A stretch of DNA of 64,000 bases from Candidatus Enterococcus leclercqii (lineage in GTDB: Bacteria > Bacillota > Bacilli > Lactobacillales > Enterococcaceae), in assembly GCF_009933135.1 (NCBI RefSeq), contig NZ_MAEH01000017.1, positions 1 through 64,000 on the forward strand, in the 5' to 3' direction. This document shows, one piece after another, positions 19,901 to 28,494 of the stretch (position 1 is the stretch's first letter; every line of letters begins with the position of its first letter). Made by a program: the position numbers and the translations under genes. Below the pieces are notes generated by a model. It was not told where the DNA came from. It did no database searches and saw only the letters and a list, made by a program, of their open reading frames with translations.

Positions 19901-22195
19901 ATGAAAAACGCTACTGTCGGGGAAAAAGAACGCCGCTGGGATGCCGCGGCCAAGGTCAAAGGCAAGGCCAACTTCACCGATGACTTCCCAATCCTGAACT
20001 GTCTTCACGCCAAGATTTTGCGCTCCACCATTGCTCACGGGCGAGTGGTGACTTATGACATAACAGAAGCTGCGCAAATGCCTGATGTCATCAAGATTGT
20101 CTTGCCAGAAGACCTCCCCCAAAATCAATATGCGACAGCTGGTCATCCTTATGCCATGTTAGAAGCCAAGCGGGATATCGAGGACCGCTTGATGCTTAAT
20201 CGCAATGTACGAGTCTACGGGGAAGAGATTGCTGCCGTGGTGGCTAAAACCGAGTTGGCAGCAGAAAAAGCGCTGGCTAAAATCAAAGTAACCTACGAAG
20301 AATATCCTGTCTACTTAACACCGCAAGAAGCAATGGCGCCAGATGCCCGCCGGATCCACGAAGAGCGAGACAACGTCATTGCCAATACCAATGTCGGTTT
20401 CGGCGATGTAGAAGCGGGGTTAGCGGCAGCTGATTTCGTAGTGAAAGAGCAATTTTCCACTGGAATCCAGCAGCATGCCCATATGGAAAAACAAGTTGCG
20501 GTAGCCTTCCGCAATGACGATCAGCGCTGGGTCTGTATCAGTTCAACGCAGATTCCCCATATCTGTCGGCGGATTATCGGGCAAGCTTTAGGGATTCCCT
20601 GGTCTCAAATCCGCGTAAAAAAACCATTTATCGGCGGCGGCTTTGGTAACAAGCAAGACGTAACGATCGAGCCTCTGACAGTTGCTCTCAGTATGCTCTG
20701 TGGCGGCCGGCCAGTGAAAATCAACTTGACTCGGGAAGAATCTTTGGCCAATACCCGTACACGCCACGCCATTGACTACGATATCGCTATCGGCTTAAAA
20801 AGTGACGGAACCATCACTGCCATCGATTTCGGTGTGTTGAGTAACCAAGGAGGCTATGCTTCCCACGGCCATGCGATTGGCGGTAAGGGGGGCACTTTTA
20901 TCAATTCCCTGTATACTACCGAAAACCTCCGTTACGCGGCGAAAACAATTTACACCAACATCGCCGCAGCTGGTGCCATGCGAGGTTATGGTATCCCGCA
21001 AGTCATGTATGCCTTAGAATCAGTAATCGACGATTGTGCAGAAAAAATCGGGATGGACCCCATCGAATTTCGTATCAAAAACGGTCGTCCGGAGGGTTAT
21101 TTAAATCCTTTAAGCAAAATCCAGCAGTTTAATTTCAAGGTCAACGACTGTTTACAGAAAGGCCGTGTTGCCTTTGACTATGACCGTAAGCTTCAAGAAA
21201 GCCTACAGTACAAAAACGGCGCTAAACGTCGTGGTGTCGGTGTTGCCAGCTTTTCTTACGGTTCTGGAACCTATCCTTTTGGTCTGGAGGTCTCCGGTGC
21301 CCGCTTGATTTTGATTCAAGACGGTTCCTTTAAACTCATGCTGGGAGCCACTGAAATTGGGCAAGGCTCAGACACTACCTTTAGTCAGATGGCTGCTGAA
21401 ACATTGGGAGTCAGCTATGACAAAATTATCCGAGATGCTATGACCGACACCGATATCGATCCTTTTGACACTGGTGCTTACGCCTCTCGTCAAAGCTATA
21501 TCACTGGTTTTGCGGTCCGAGAATGCGCCGAAAAGATGAAAAATCAGATCTTGACCCGCGCTTCAGAAATGTATGACATCCGCCCCGAGTACATGGATAT
21601 CGAAAACAATCAGATTGTTTATGCCCACAATAGCCAAGTAATCGTGTCTTTAGCAGACTTTGCCCTAGCTTCATTTTATGATATGCAACACGGTCGTGCC
21701 ATCGTGGCAGAATCTTCCGTGAACATTCACCACAACTCCTACGCTACCGGCTGTACCTTCGCTGAAGTAGAAGTCGATGTCCAAACTGGCCGAGTAACTT
21801 TACTGAGCTGTATGAATGTCCATGACTCCGGTAAGATTATCAATCCTCTTTTAGCAGGTGGTCAAGTGGAAGGTGGCATGGCGATGGGAGTGGCTTTCGG
21901 TTTAAGCGAAGGCTTGCGTTACAGCGCTGCCGGCAAGCCATTGAACAATAACCTATTGGATTACAAAATCCCAACCATGATGGATTTGCCGGACTTTGAC
22001 CATGAATTTGTGGAATCTGTGGATCCATTAGGGCCGTACGGAAATAAATCCCTCGGTGAAAATCCGCTGTGTTCACCTGCTCCGGCTATCCGCAATGCGG
22101 TAAAAAATGCGACAGGGGTAGCCATTAATCAAATTCCGTTAGCTACACAGGCAGTTTTTGAGGCAATGAAAAAAGCCGGCGTTATTGAAGATTAG
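19901..22195 (+). CDS. xdhA: Xanthine dehydrogenase, molybdenum-binding subunit
   Basis: The 764-residue catalytic subunit of a three-part molybdenum hydroxylase that oxidises hypoxanthine/xanthine to urate. It carries the aldehyde oxidase/xanthine dehydrogenase a/b hammerhead domain (about 18-125) and the molybdopterin-binding domain. Visible Mo-site motifs include KPFIGGGFGNK, AGAMRGYG, GATEIGQGSDT and the C-terminal SLGENPLCSPAPAI, whose Glu is the catalytic base. AAAGGAG lies 9 bases upstream. Its neighbours xdhB, xdhC and a purine permease support purine breakdown. No molybdopterin synthesis genes are in the window. Confidence 0.92.
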   Translation: MKNATVGEKERRWDAAAKVKGKANFTDDFPILNCLHAKILRSTIAHGRVVTYDITEAAQMPDVIKIVLPEDLPQNQYATAGHPYAMLEAKRDIEDRLMLNRNVRVYGEEIAAVVAKTELAAEKALAKIKVTYEEYPVYLTPQEAMAPDARRIHEERDNVIANTNVGFGDVEAGLAAADFVVKEQFSTGIQQHAHMEKQVAVAFRNDDQRWVCISSTQIPHICRRIIGQALGIPWSQIRVKKPFIGGGFGNKQDVTIEPLTVALSMLCGGRPVKINLTREESLANTRTRHAIDYDIAIGLKSDGTITAIDFGVLSNQGGYASHGHAIGGKGGTFINSLYTTENLRYAAKTIYTNIAAAGAMRGYGIPQVMYALESVIDDCAEKIGMDPIEFRIKNGRPEGYLNPLSKIQQFNFKVNDCLQKGRVAFDYDRKLQESLQYKNGAKRRGVGVASFSYGSGTYPFGLEVSGARLILIQDGSFKLMLGATEIGQGSDTTFSQMAAETLGVSYDKIIRDAMTDTDIDPFDTGAYASRQSYITGFAVRECAEKMKNQILTRASEMYDIRPEYMDIENNQIVYAHNSQVIVSLADFALASFYDMQHGRAIVAESSVNIHHNSYATGCTFAEVEVDVQTGRVTLLSCMNVHDSGKIINPLLAGGQVEGGMAMGVAFGLSEGLRYSAAGKPLNNNLLDYKIPTMMDLPDFDHEFVESVDPLGPYGNKSLGENPLCSPAPAIRNAVKNATGVAINQIPLATQAVFEAMKKAGVIED

Positions 22196-22291
22196 TTCTA
22201 GAAAAATTTCAGGTAGAAGGGTTTTAGGTGAGGACGATTTGAAGCCTTGCCTTTCTACCCCACTTTCATATATAGAAAGGAAGAAAAGAGT

Positions 22292-23185
22292 ATGTATGAT
22301 ATCACCGGCTATCACGAAGCCGCAACCTTAGCTGATGTTTTTACCATTACTGGTGAAAAACCCACGGCCCGCTTAGTTGCTGGCGGAACGGATGTCATGG
22401 TAAAAGCGCGTGAAATGAAGTCCGGCTATGTTGGCTGCGATTTGATTGGCATCACCCGTATCCCGGAGCTTCACGACATTTATTTGGAAGACGACGGGAC
22501 TTTGGTGATTGGTGCCATGAACACCTTTAGCGAAATTGAGCACCATCCGTTGATTAAAGCACACCTTCATTTGTTAGGAGAAGCTGTCGCATTAGTAGGA
22601 GGTCCACAAACTCGTAATGTCGGAACGATTGGCGGCAATGTCTGTAATGGTGCCACCTCTGCTGACAGCGCCCCCACGCTCTTTGCCTACAATGCCGTCT
22701 TAGAAGTCCATTCCAGTGCCGGCATCAAGAATGTACCTATTGCTGATTTTTATAAAGGTGCCGGTTGGGTGGACCTGTCCCCAGGAGAAATCCTAGTGAA
22801 GATCAAAATCTCCCGCCAGGACTATGAAGGCTATACCGGCCATTACACCAAATTTGCCCAACGACAAGCGCTGGATATTGCCAATCTCAGCTGTTCCACC
22901 TTGGTAAAACAAACAGACGGGATTATTGAAGATCTGCGCATCTGTTTTGGGGTCGCTGCACCCACACCAATCCGCATGTATACAGCCGAGGCCTTTGCCC
23001 GTGGCTTAACAATCACCGATGAGAACCTGAAAGCTATCGGTGCCAAATGTCTAGAAGATACCAATACCCGCGATTCCTGGCGAGCTTCCAAAGAATATCG
23101 GGACTACCTAGTCTCCATCCTGCCAGGGCGCAATATCGTCGAAGCGCTGAAAGTTTCCGCTACGAAAAAGGAGGAACAAGGATGA
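22292..23185 (+). CDS. xdhB: Xanthine dehydrogenase, FAD-binding subunit
   Basis: The 297-residue FAD subunit that passes electrons from the iron-sulfur clusters to NAD. FAD motifs ARLVAGGTDVMVKA and TIGGNVCNGATSADSAPTL are present, and the CO dehydrogenase flavoprotein C-terminal domain ends the protein. I choose ATG 22292 because AAAGGAAG lies upstream; the longer frame would begin 45 bases earlier in untranslated sequence. The stop overlaps xdhC by four bases. Confidence 0.92.
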   Translation: MYDITGYHEAATLADVFTITGEKPTARLVAGGTDVMVKAREMKSGYVGCDLIGITRIPELHDIYLEDDGTLVIGAMNTFSEIEHHPLIKAHLHLLGEAVALVGGPQTRNVGTIGGNVCNGATSADSAPTLFAYNAVLEVHSSAGIKNVPIADFYKGAGWVDLSPGEILVKIKISRQDYEGYTGHYTKFAQRQALDIANLSCSTLVKQTDGIIEDLRICFGVAAPTPIRMYTAEAFARGLTITDENLKAIGAKCLEDTNTRDSWRASKEYRDYLVSILPGRNIVEALKVSATKKEEQG

Positions 23186-23709
23186 GTCAATTGAAGCAAA
23201 ACGGGATTGTTACCGAAATCCCGACTCAAACTATTCGCTTTACCTTAAATGACGAAGCGGTTTTTTGTACCATTGATATTCGCAAAAGTCTGTTGGAAGT
23301 CTTGCGAGAAGTATTCGGCTTGATGGGAACCAAAGAAGGTTGTGGTGTCGGCGAATGTGGTGCCTGCTCCGTGATTATTGATGGACGAACCATCGACAGC
23401 TGTCTTTACTTGGCTACTTGGGCAGACGGCAAAACAGTCACTACGATTGAAGGAGTAACCGCTCCTGACGGCACCTTGAGTGATATTCAAGAAGAATACA
23501 TTGACGCCGGCGCAGTTCAATGTGGCTTTTGCATTCCTGGCATGATTGTTTCCAGCAAGCAATTGCTAGATGATATTCCAAATCCCACTCGTGAAGAAAT
23601 TCGGCGAGGCCTTTCCGGTAACATGTGCCGCTGCACTGGCTATCAAAAAATTGTTGACGCCGTGGAAAACACTGCCAAACGACGCCAGAACAACACCGAC
23701 AAAAACTGA
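23182..23709 (+). CDS. xdhC: Xanthine dehydrogenase, [2Fe-2S] subunit
   Basis: The 175-residue electron-transfer subunit with two [2Fe-2S] clusters. The plant-ferredoxin cluster is CGVGECGACSV with the fourth Cys after IDS; the second cluster uses CGFCIPGM and CRCTGYQ. The ATG at 23182 overlaps the xdhB stop (ATGA) and has AAAGGAGG upstream, so the true protein is 175 residues, not the longer frame. The naming follows E. coli, where XdhC is the iron-sulfur subunit. Confidence 0.92.
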   Translation: MSQLKQNGIVTEIPTQTIRFTLNDEAVFCTIDIRKSLLEVLREVFGLMGTKEGCGVGECGACSVIIDGRTIDSCLYLATWADGKTVTTIEGVTAPDGTLSDIQEEYIDAGAVQCGFCIPGMIVSSKQLLDDIPNPTREEIRRGLSGNMCRCTGYQKIVDAVENTAKRRQNNTDKN

Positions 23710-23740
23710 AAAACCTGCTATCACTAGTGCTATACATTCA

Positions 23741-23783
23741 AGCCGTGAAGATGACTACCAACTAGGAAGCTTCACGGCTTTTC
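23741..23783 (+). terminator. Terminator between xdhC and the purine permease
   Basis: AGCCGTGAAG at 23741-23750 pairs perfectly with CTTCACGGCT at 23770-23779, followed by TTT. It lies 32 bases after xdhC. The short T tail suggests partial readthrough into the permease gene. Confidence 0.7.
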
Positions 23784-23853
23784 AACAATCAAGCGGCTGC
23801 TCGCAGATTCCACAAGCCCGGCTGCTTTGAGAAGAAAGGAGACTTTTCCACTT

Positions 23854-25311
23854 ATGGATGAAAGACCTGTTCAAGACCACTCGCTACACTCACCTAACTC
23901 GGAGGTATCTACTGAAGGTACCAATCGCAAGTTACCTTTATCCCAACTACTACCACTGGGTTTCCAACATACGGTTATCGCTATTTTGGCAGCTATTCCC
24001 GTGCCTTTGATTATTTCTGCCAGTGCCGGCTTGGATCCCAGTCAAACACGTTTTTTTGTAAGCGCTGTTATTTTCTGTTCCGGAGTCAGCTCGCTATTGG
24101 CTGCCTTGAATATCATTCCCCGCACCAGTCCGCTGATTCCCATGGCTCTTGGGGCGAACTTCGCTGTAATCCCAGTCGTCACCAGCACCTTATTAGGCGC
24201 CGACAATATTCAGGCAGGCTTTGCAGCAGTGGCTGGTTGTACGATGGTAGCCGGACTGTTCTGCTTTTTGCTGTCAGGCTTTTGGGTAAAGCTCCGTCGC
24301 TTTTTCCCACCAATTGTAGTTGGAACAAACTTAATGGTATTAGGGGTCGCCCTTTTGCCCAACACCTTTCATTGGATGATGGGGGATCGAGCTTATGACT
24401 TAACTCAGTCAATCGAACTAAAGCCCTTCTTTCTAGCTTTAGGAATCTTTTTATTCCACATTTTTTTAAGCAAGTACTTAAAAGGCTTTCTCGGAAACTT
24501 ATCCATCTTAATTGCACTGCTGGTGGGAACTGTCGTCGCCGCTTTGATGGGAATGGTGGATATGACACCTGTCGCTGCGGCTCCTTGGTTTGATTTAAAC
24601 CTGCCGGGACACTACGGCTTGCCCCGATTAGATCTCAATATGCTACCGAGTTACTTAATCGTGATGATTTTAGGAATGGTTGAAGTCTCGGGAACTTCGA
24701 TGGGTATCCACAATATCGTCGAAAAAGAGCTGGATGAAAAACAGTTTGGCCGTACCCTGAAAACGCTGGGGATTGCTACGTTCTTTTCCGGAGGCTTTAA
24801 TGCTGTTCAACCCACGGCCTTTGTGCAAAATTTGGGCATACTAGACCTCTCTAAAGAAAAAAGCCGCTACGCTACCGCTTGTGCTGGCGCAATGTTATTA
24901 ATTGCCGGTTTTATCCCAAAATTTTCTGCCTTAATCTCTGTGATCCCCCAACCTGTATTGGGAGGCCTGGGCTTTGCGATTTTTGGCGTCATCATCGGCA
25001 GTGCTGTCAATATGCTCAAAGGTGTCGAATTCAGCGGCAATCAAAATATGCTGATTATCGGACTGAGCCTCGGCGTTGCAATGTTGCCTTCTGTGTATCC
25101 GAACTTTTATGCCAACTTTCCAGAACTCGTGCAAAACATCTTCGGCTCCGGCATTCTAGCTGGGGCATTGACCTCCATCACATTGAATTTCTTCTTTAAT
25201 TTTAAAGAACTGATGGGAAAGCTGCCAACCAACTCTGAATCTCCTGAATCACTTTCAGAAACCCTCGGAGAAGCCACTAGTGACAGCTGTGAAATCAAAG
25301 CTGCGGAATAA
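23854..25311 (+). CDS. NCS2-family xanthine/uracil permease
   Basis: Membrane purine transporter of 485 residues with about 12-14 helices, in the nucleobase:cation symporter-2 family. Typical features are NIIPRTSPLIPMALGANF, the conserved ANFAVIP loop and the VVGTNLMVLG and VEVSGTS segments. A 45-residue polar N-terminus and a Ser/Glu-rich C-terminus flank the core. I choose ATG 23854, with AAAGGAG upstream; a TTG nine codons earlier lacks a site. Next to xdhABC it most likely brings in xanthine. Confidence 0.88.
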   Translation: MDERPVQDHSLHSPNSEVSTEGTNRKLPLSQLLPLGFQHTVIAILAAIPVPLIISASAGLDPSQTRFFVSAVIFCSGVSSLLAALNIIPRTSPLIPMALGANFAVIPVVTSTLLGADNIQAGFAAVAGCTMVAGLFCFLLSGFWVKLRRFFPPIVVGTNLMVLGVALLPNTFHWMMGDRAYDLTQSIELKPFFLALGIFLFHIFLSKYLKGFLGNLSILIALLVGTVVAALMGMVDMTPVAAAPWFDLNLPGHYGLPRLDLNMLPSYLIVMILGMVEVSGTSMGIHNIVEKELDEKQFGRTLKTLGIATFFSGGFNAVQPTAFVQNLGILDLSKEKSRYATACAGAMLLIAGFIPKFSALISVIPQPVLGGLGFAIFGVIIGSAVNMLKGVEFSGNQNMLIIGLSLGVAMLPSVYPNFYANFPELVQNIFGSGILAGALTSITLNFFFNFKELMGKLPTNSESPESLSETLGEATSDSCEIKAAE

Positions 25312-25330
25312 CTGGTTTAAAAAAAAAACA

Positions 25331-25412
25331 AAAAACGGCTCTCTCAGCCGGCAAGCTCTTTGTTGGCTATCCAGCCACACTCAAGCGCTGCTTCGGTGAG
25401 AGTCGTTTTTTA
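25331..25412. terminator. Bidirectional terminator between permease and esterase genes
   Basis: AAAACGGCTCTC near 25331 pairs imperfectly with GAGAGTCGTTTT ending at 25410 after a long internal loop, with A and T runs on both sides. The two flanking genes converge here. Confidence 0.65.
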
Positions 25413-25433
25413 TTGATCATTATTTATTGGTTG

Positions 25434-26420
25434 CTATTCACCCGCTGCCAGCTCATCTACATAAAATCGTCCGATCAGTGCCAAATACGGCGTTGCTTCC
25501 TTCAAAGGATAAACTACAAAATCGTGCATCATGTCCGGTGCAATCTCTAAATGCAGACAAGTACCTGAACTTTCTTGTGATCCCAAAGCGTTGATTCGTT
25601 CTTGCAGTCGCAAAACATCGGGATTCAAAATATCGTCAGTGCCACTAATTACTAAGAGCTGTCCCAGATTTTCCAATGGTCCTTTTAGCGGTGAAACTCG
25701 TGGATCCTCCAGCGGCAGCCCGCCGGCATAATTACGAGCCGCTTCAGCCAACAAATCTCGTTGTAACAAGACATCTTTGTCCTCGATAGCAGAAATTCGC
25801 GGATCACTCAGGGTCAGATCCAGCCAAGGAGAAATCAACGCCAGTTTTTCCGGCACTGACACTGGCAACTGCTCGTAGCGTTGGTCAGTTGATTGTGTTG
25901 CTTTTTGCCCAGCAGTAGCCGCTGTTTCAGAGTTGGCCGCAGCTCTTTTCTCCTGCAAATGTTGGGCTAAACTCAATGCCAGCCCTCCCCCCGCTGAATC
26001 GCCAAATAAATAAAAGTGATCATCAGGATACAAAAATGCCAATCGTAAATAAGCCGCCAGCGTGCGTTCCAACGTTACCTGGGCGGTATGCTCCGGAGCC
26101 AGCGGATAGTCAAAGGCACTCACCTTCAAGCCGTATGTCTTCACAAAATACTCCTGAATCTCCTTGTGAAATGGCGAAGCTTCCAACGCATAGCCACCCC
26201 CATGCAGATAAAAAACATGGCGATTGGTAGGGTGATCTGGAAACAGCGTAATCAATTCAGACCCGGCAATATCTTCAGAACGCTGCGCCAGTTCTGTGCG
26301 CTTCAGCTGTTGGGCATTCCATTCCAAGCGGCGCGGCGGAGTGACCATATTTTTGCCTACCAATTTTTTCATATTGATGACTTTAAATACTTGTTTGACG
26401 AATTTCGCTGAGAATCTCAT
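25434..26420 (-). CDS. Alpha/beta hydrolase esterase, HSL family
   Basis: Serine esterase of 328 residues in the hormone-sensitive-lipase group. The oxyanion HGGGYAL, the nucleophile elbow GDSAGGG, the acid Asp in SGTDDILNPD and the His in MMHDF are visible. I choose ATG 26420 because GGAGGAG precedes it; upstream in-frame sequence lacks family similarity. No signal peptide. An Ala/Thr/Gln-rich insertion at about 175-200 is unusual. It is divergent from the acyltransferase gene and shares a terminator with the permease gene. Confidence 0.86.
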   Translation of the reverse strand: MRFSAKFVKQVFKVINMKKLVGKNMVTPPRRLEWNAQQLKRTELAQRSEDIAGSELITLFPDHPTNRHVFYLHGGGYALEASPFHKEIQEYFVKTYGLKVSAFDYPLAPEHTAQVTLERTLAAYLRLAFLYPDDHFYLFGDSAGGGLALSLAQHLQEKRAAANSETAATAGQKATQSTDQRYEQLPVSVPEKLALISPWLDLTLSDPRISAIEDKDVLLQRDLLAEAARNYAGGLPLEDPRVSPLKGPLENLGQLLVISGTDDILNPDVLRLQERINALGSQESSGTCLHLEIAPDMMHDFVVYPLKEATPYLALIGRFYVDELAAGE

Positions 26421-26662
26421 GGGCTCCTCCAAATCTCTGCCGGAACAGTTTCTTCGATAACAAGCGATGATCGCGGCCTTTTTCACGAATGGCTTAATAG
26501 CCGTGTATCTCACCTGCAAAAAACATGCTATCATAGAGACAAAACTTGTCATTTTTTGCCAAAATAGGCAGGCACGCTTCCCTACTGCCTTGTTGTATTT
26601 GACAGAACCGTTCGACTGACAGATGACACAGTTTTTTTAAGCATACCTTATTCTTACAGGAG

Positions 26663-28390
26663 GTGTCTATTATTTCAGAACCTACCGCTCCCTATAAAAA
26701 AACAACTTCCCCCGCAGAGGATGCACAATCAATGCCATCTGTTACCGATGAGGCTCCACAGAGGGCTATCCCTGCTGCGGACAAAAAAGCAGCAGCCATC
26801 ACCGAAAAAAGTGAAACTGCCGCTGCAACCCAAACCGCCAGACTTACTGAAAAAGTAACAGCGGCTGAAACGACGGCTTCCAGTAATCCGCTTATTGCCA
26901 CCACCGAGGATTCCTCAGCGAAAGCTAGTGAGCCTAATACGACACCTGAAAGCAAAGAAGCAACAGCACCACTTGCAACCCCAGAGACCGCTGATTCTCC
27001 GACAACTACGACAGATTCTATACCTCATAGCGCTCCTTTCATCAATGAATTCGATGACCCGGCGATTCCATTAGACGTCTTGGAACCCCCGGTGCGAGAA
27101 CACCAAAATCTGCGGGAATGGATCCAACAACGAGAAGAAGAACGCCGACTTCGACGACAACAAGAGACCTCTGAAGCCAGACGGGGACAGGTCGTCGACA
27201 ACTCACAAGAAACTGCCAGAAGACTGTCACCGTTGCAGCCATCGTCGACAGTTGTCCCGAGTGTCACTGCAGAGACTGAGCCTTCCACACCTCAGTCCTC
27301 GCCGCAAGCTATCCCAAAGGCTGCTACAAGTAAGTCTTCCACAGCAGAGTCACTCGCAATAAATCCAACGACGCAAACCAATCCCCGGGACCATTCCTTC
27401 GATAATATCCGCGCCGTCTTGATCTTTCTGGTGATTTTCGGTCATGCGTTGGAATATTTTCGTCTGACGGATCATGTAGCAGAATTTATTTATGTCTTTA
27501 TCTATTTCTTCCATATGCCGGTCTTTATCTTTATTTCCGGCTATTTTTCCAAGAACCTGCAGCGCGGTCGTGAGACAGCTGTTCGTAATTTTTTGCTGCC
27601 ATATCTGCTGTTGAACCTGTTATTGAGTTTGATTATGTTGGCGCTAGGAAAAATCGACGAAATCCTGATTCTAAATCCCGGGTGGACGCTTTGGTATCTC
27701 TATTGCATGTTTATCTGGCGCCTTTTACTACCAGATTTAGTCAAAGTACGCCACATCTTGATTGCTAGTTTTGTCGTTGCCATCTTCTCTGGTTTTTTGA
27801 CCGAATTCGGTACCTACATGGCAATGGCGCGCACGTTGGGCTTTTTACCTTTCTTTTTGGCTGGGTACTTCTGTCGACCAGAACATATCGCTCGCATCCG
27901 CCGCTTCCCTTATCGTCGCCTGCTGAGTCTGTTAATTGCCGCAGTGGGTCTGTTAACAGCCAGCTTGTGGTTAGCTGCTGATCTGCCACCGGAAATTTTG
28001 TGGGGGGATCGCGCTTATGATCTGATCGGTATTCCCCTGTGGCAAAACCTATTGGCAGACATTTACCTGTATGCGCTGAGCTTTGCCTTTATCTTCGTCT
28101 TCATCACGCTGGCAAAAAACCGCCACCGTTTTTACACTATTTGGGGCCAAAACACCTTAGCCATTTATTTACTTCACGTCTATTTGGTGGCACCACTGGT
28201 GGATATCGGCGATCGAATTGGCGCAATGAATCCACCCGGGGGCAGCTGGTGGGGCCTACCAGCACTACAATTCTTCTGGTTATTGGCCGGTTCAGTGACC
28301 ATCCTCTGGCTTTTGAGCCGACCGATTGTCAGCCGCGGAGTCGCCATCGCATTAGACCGAGTCACCGGCTGGATTATACCGAAATATTGA
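26663..28390 (+). CDS. Membrane acyltransferase (acyltransferase_3 / OatA-like) with long disordered N-terminus
   Basis: This has a 575-residue frame. Residues 1-240 are Ala/Thr/Ser/Glu/Pro-rich and disordered; the remainder has about ten membrane helices of the acyltransferase_3 family, starting HSFDNIRAVLIFLVIFGHALEYF with the catalytic His. These enzymes move acyl groups onto cell-wall or exopolysaccharide sugars. The SGNH domain of OatA is missing. The frame's GTG sits inside the ribosome site AGGAGGTG, so initiation is more likely at an in-frame ATT (26669 or 26672) or at ATG 26732; the listed start is uncertain. Confidence 0.8.
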   Translation: MSIISEPTAPYKKTTSPAEDAQSMPSVTDEAPQRAIPAADKKAAAITEKSETAAATQTARLTEKVTAAETTASSNPLIATTEDSSAKASEPNTTPESKEATAPLATPETADSPTTTTDSIPHSAPFINEFDDPAIPLDVLEPPVREHQNLREWIQQREEERRLRRQQETSEARRGQVVDNSQETARRLSPLQPSSTVVPSVTAETEPSTPQSSPQAIPKAATSKSSTAESLAINPTTQTNPRDHSFDNIRAVLIFLVIFGHALEYFRLTDHVAEFIYVFIYFFHMPVFIFISGYFSKNLQRGRETAVRNFLLPYLLLNLLLSLIMLALGKIDEILILNPGWTLWYLYCMFIWRLLLPDLVKVRHILIASFVVAIFSGFLTEFGTYMAMARTLGFLPFFLAGYFCRPEHIARIRRFPYRRLLSLLIAAVGLLTASLWLAADLPPEILWGDRAYDLIGIPLWQNLLADIYLYALSFAFIFVFITLAKNRHRFYTIWGQNTLAIYLLHVYLVAPLVDIGDRIGAMNPPGGSWWGLPALQFFWLLAGSVTILWLLSRPIVSRGVAIALDRVTGWIIPKY

Positions 28391-28406
28391 GTTGCTATGC
28401 AGCAAT

Positions 28407-28490
28407 AAAAAAATCGCTGGTACACACTCATCTCCAAAAGCTGGCTTTCTCAGCTTGCGTTTAAGATGGTGTATGCTCAGCGGTTTTTTT
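28407..28490. terminator. Bidirectional terminator between acyltransferase and GH43 genes
   Basis: AAAAAATCGCTG near 28409 pairs with CAGCGGTTTTTT near 28480, with a second inner pairing TACACAC-TCATCT against AGATG-GTGTATG. A and T runs flank both sides, and both neighbouring genes end here. Confidence 0.65.
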
Positions 28491-28494
28491 ACTG

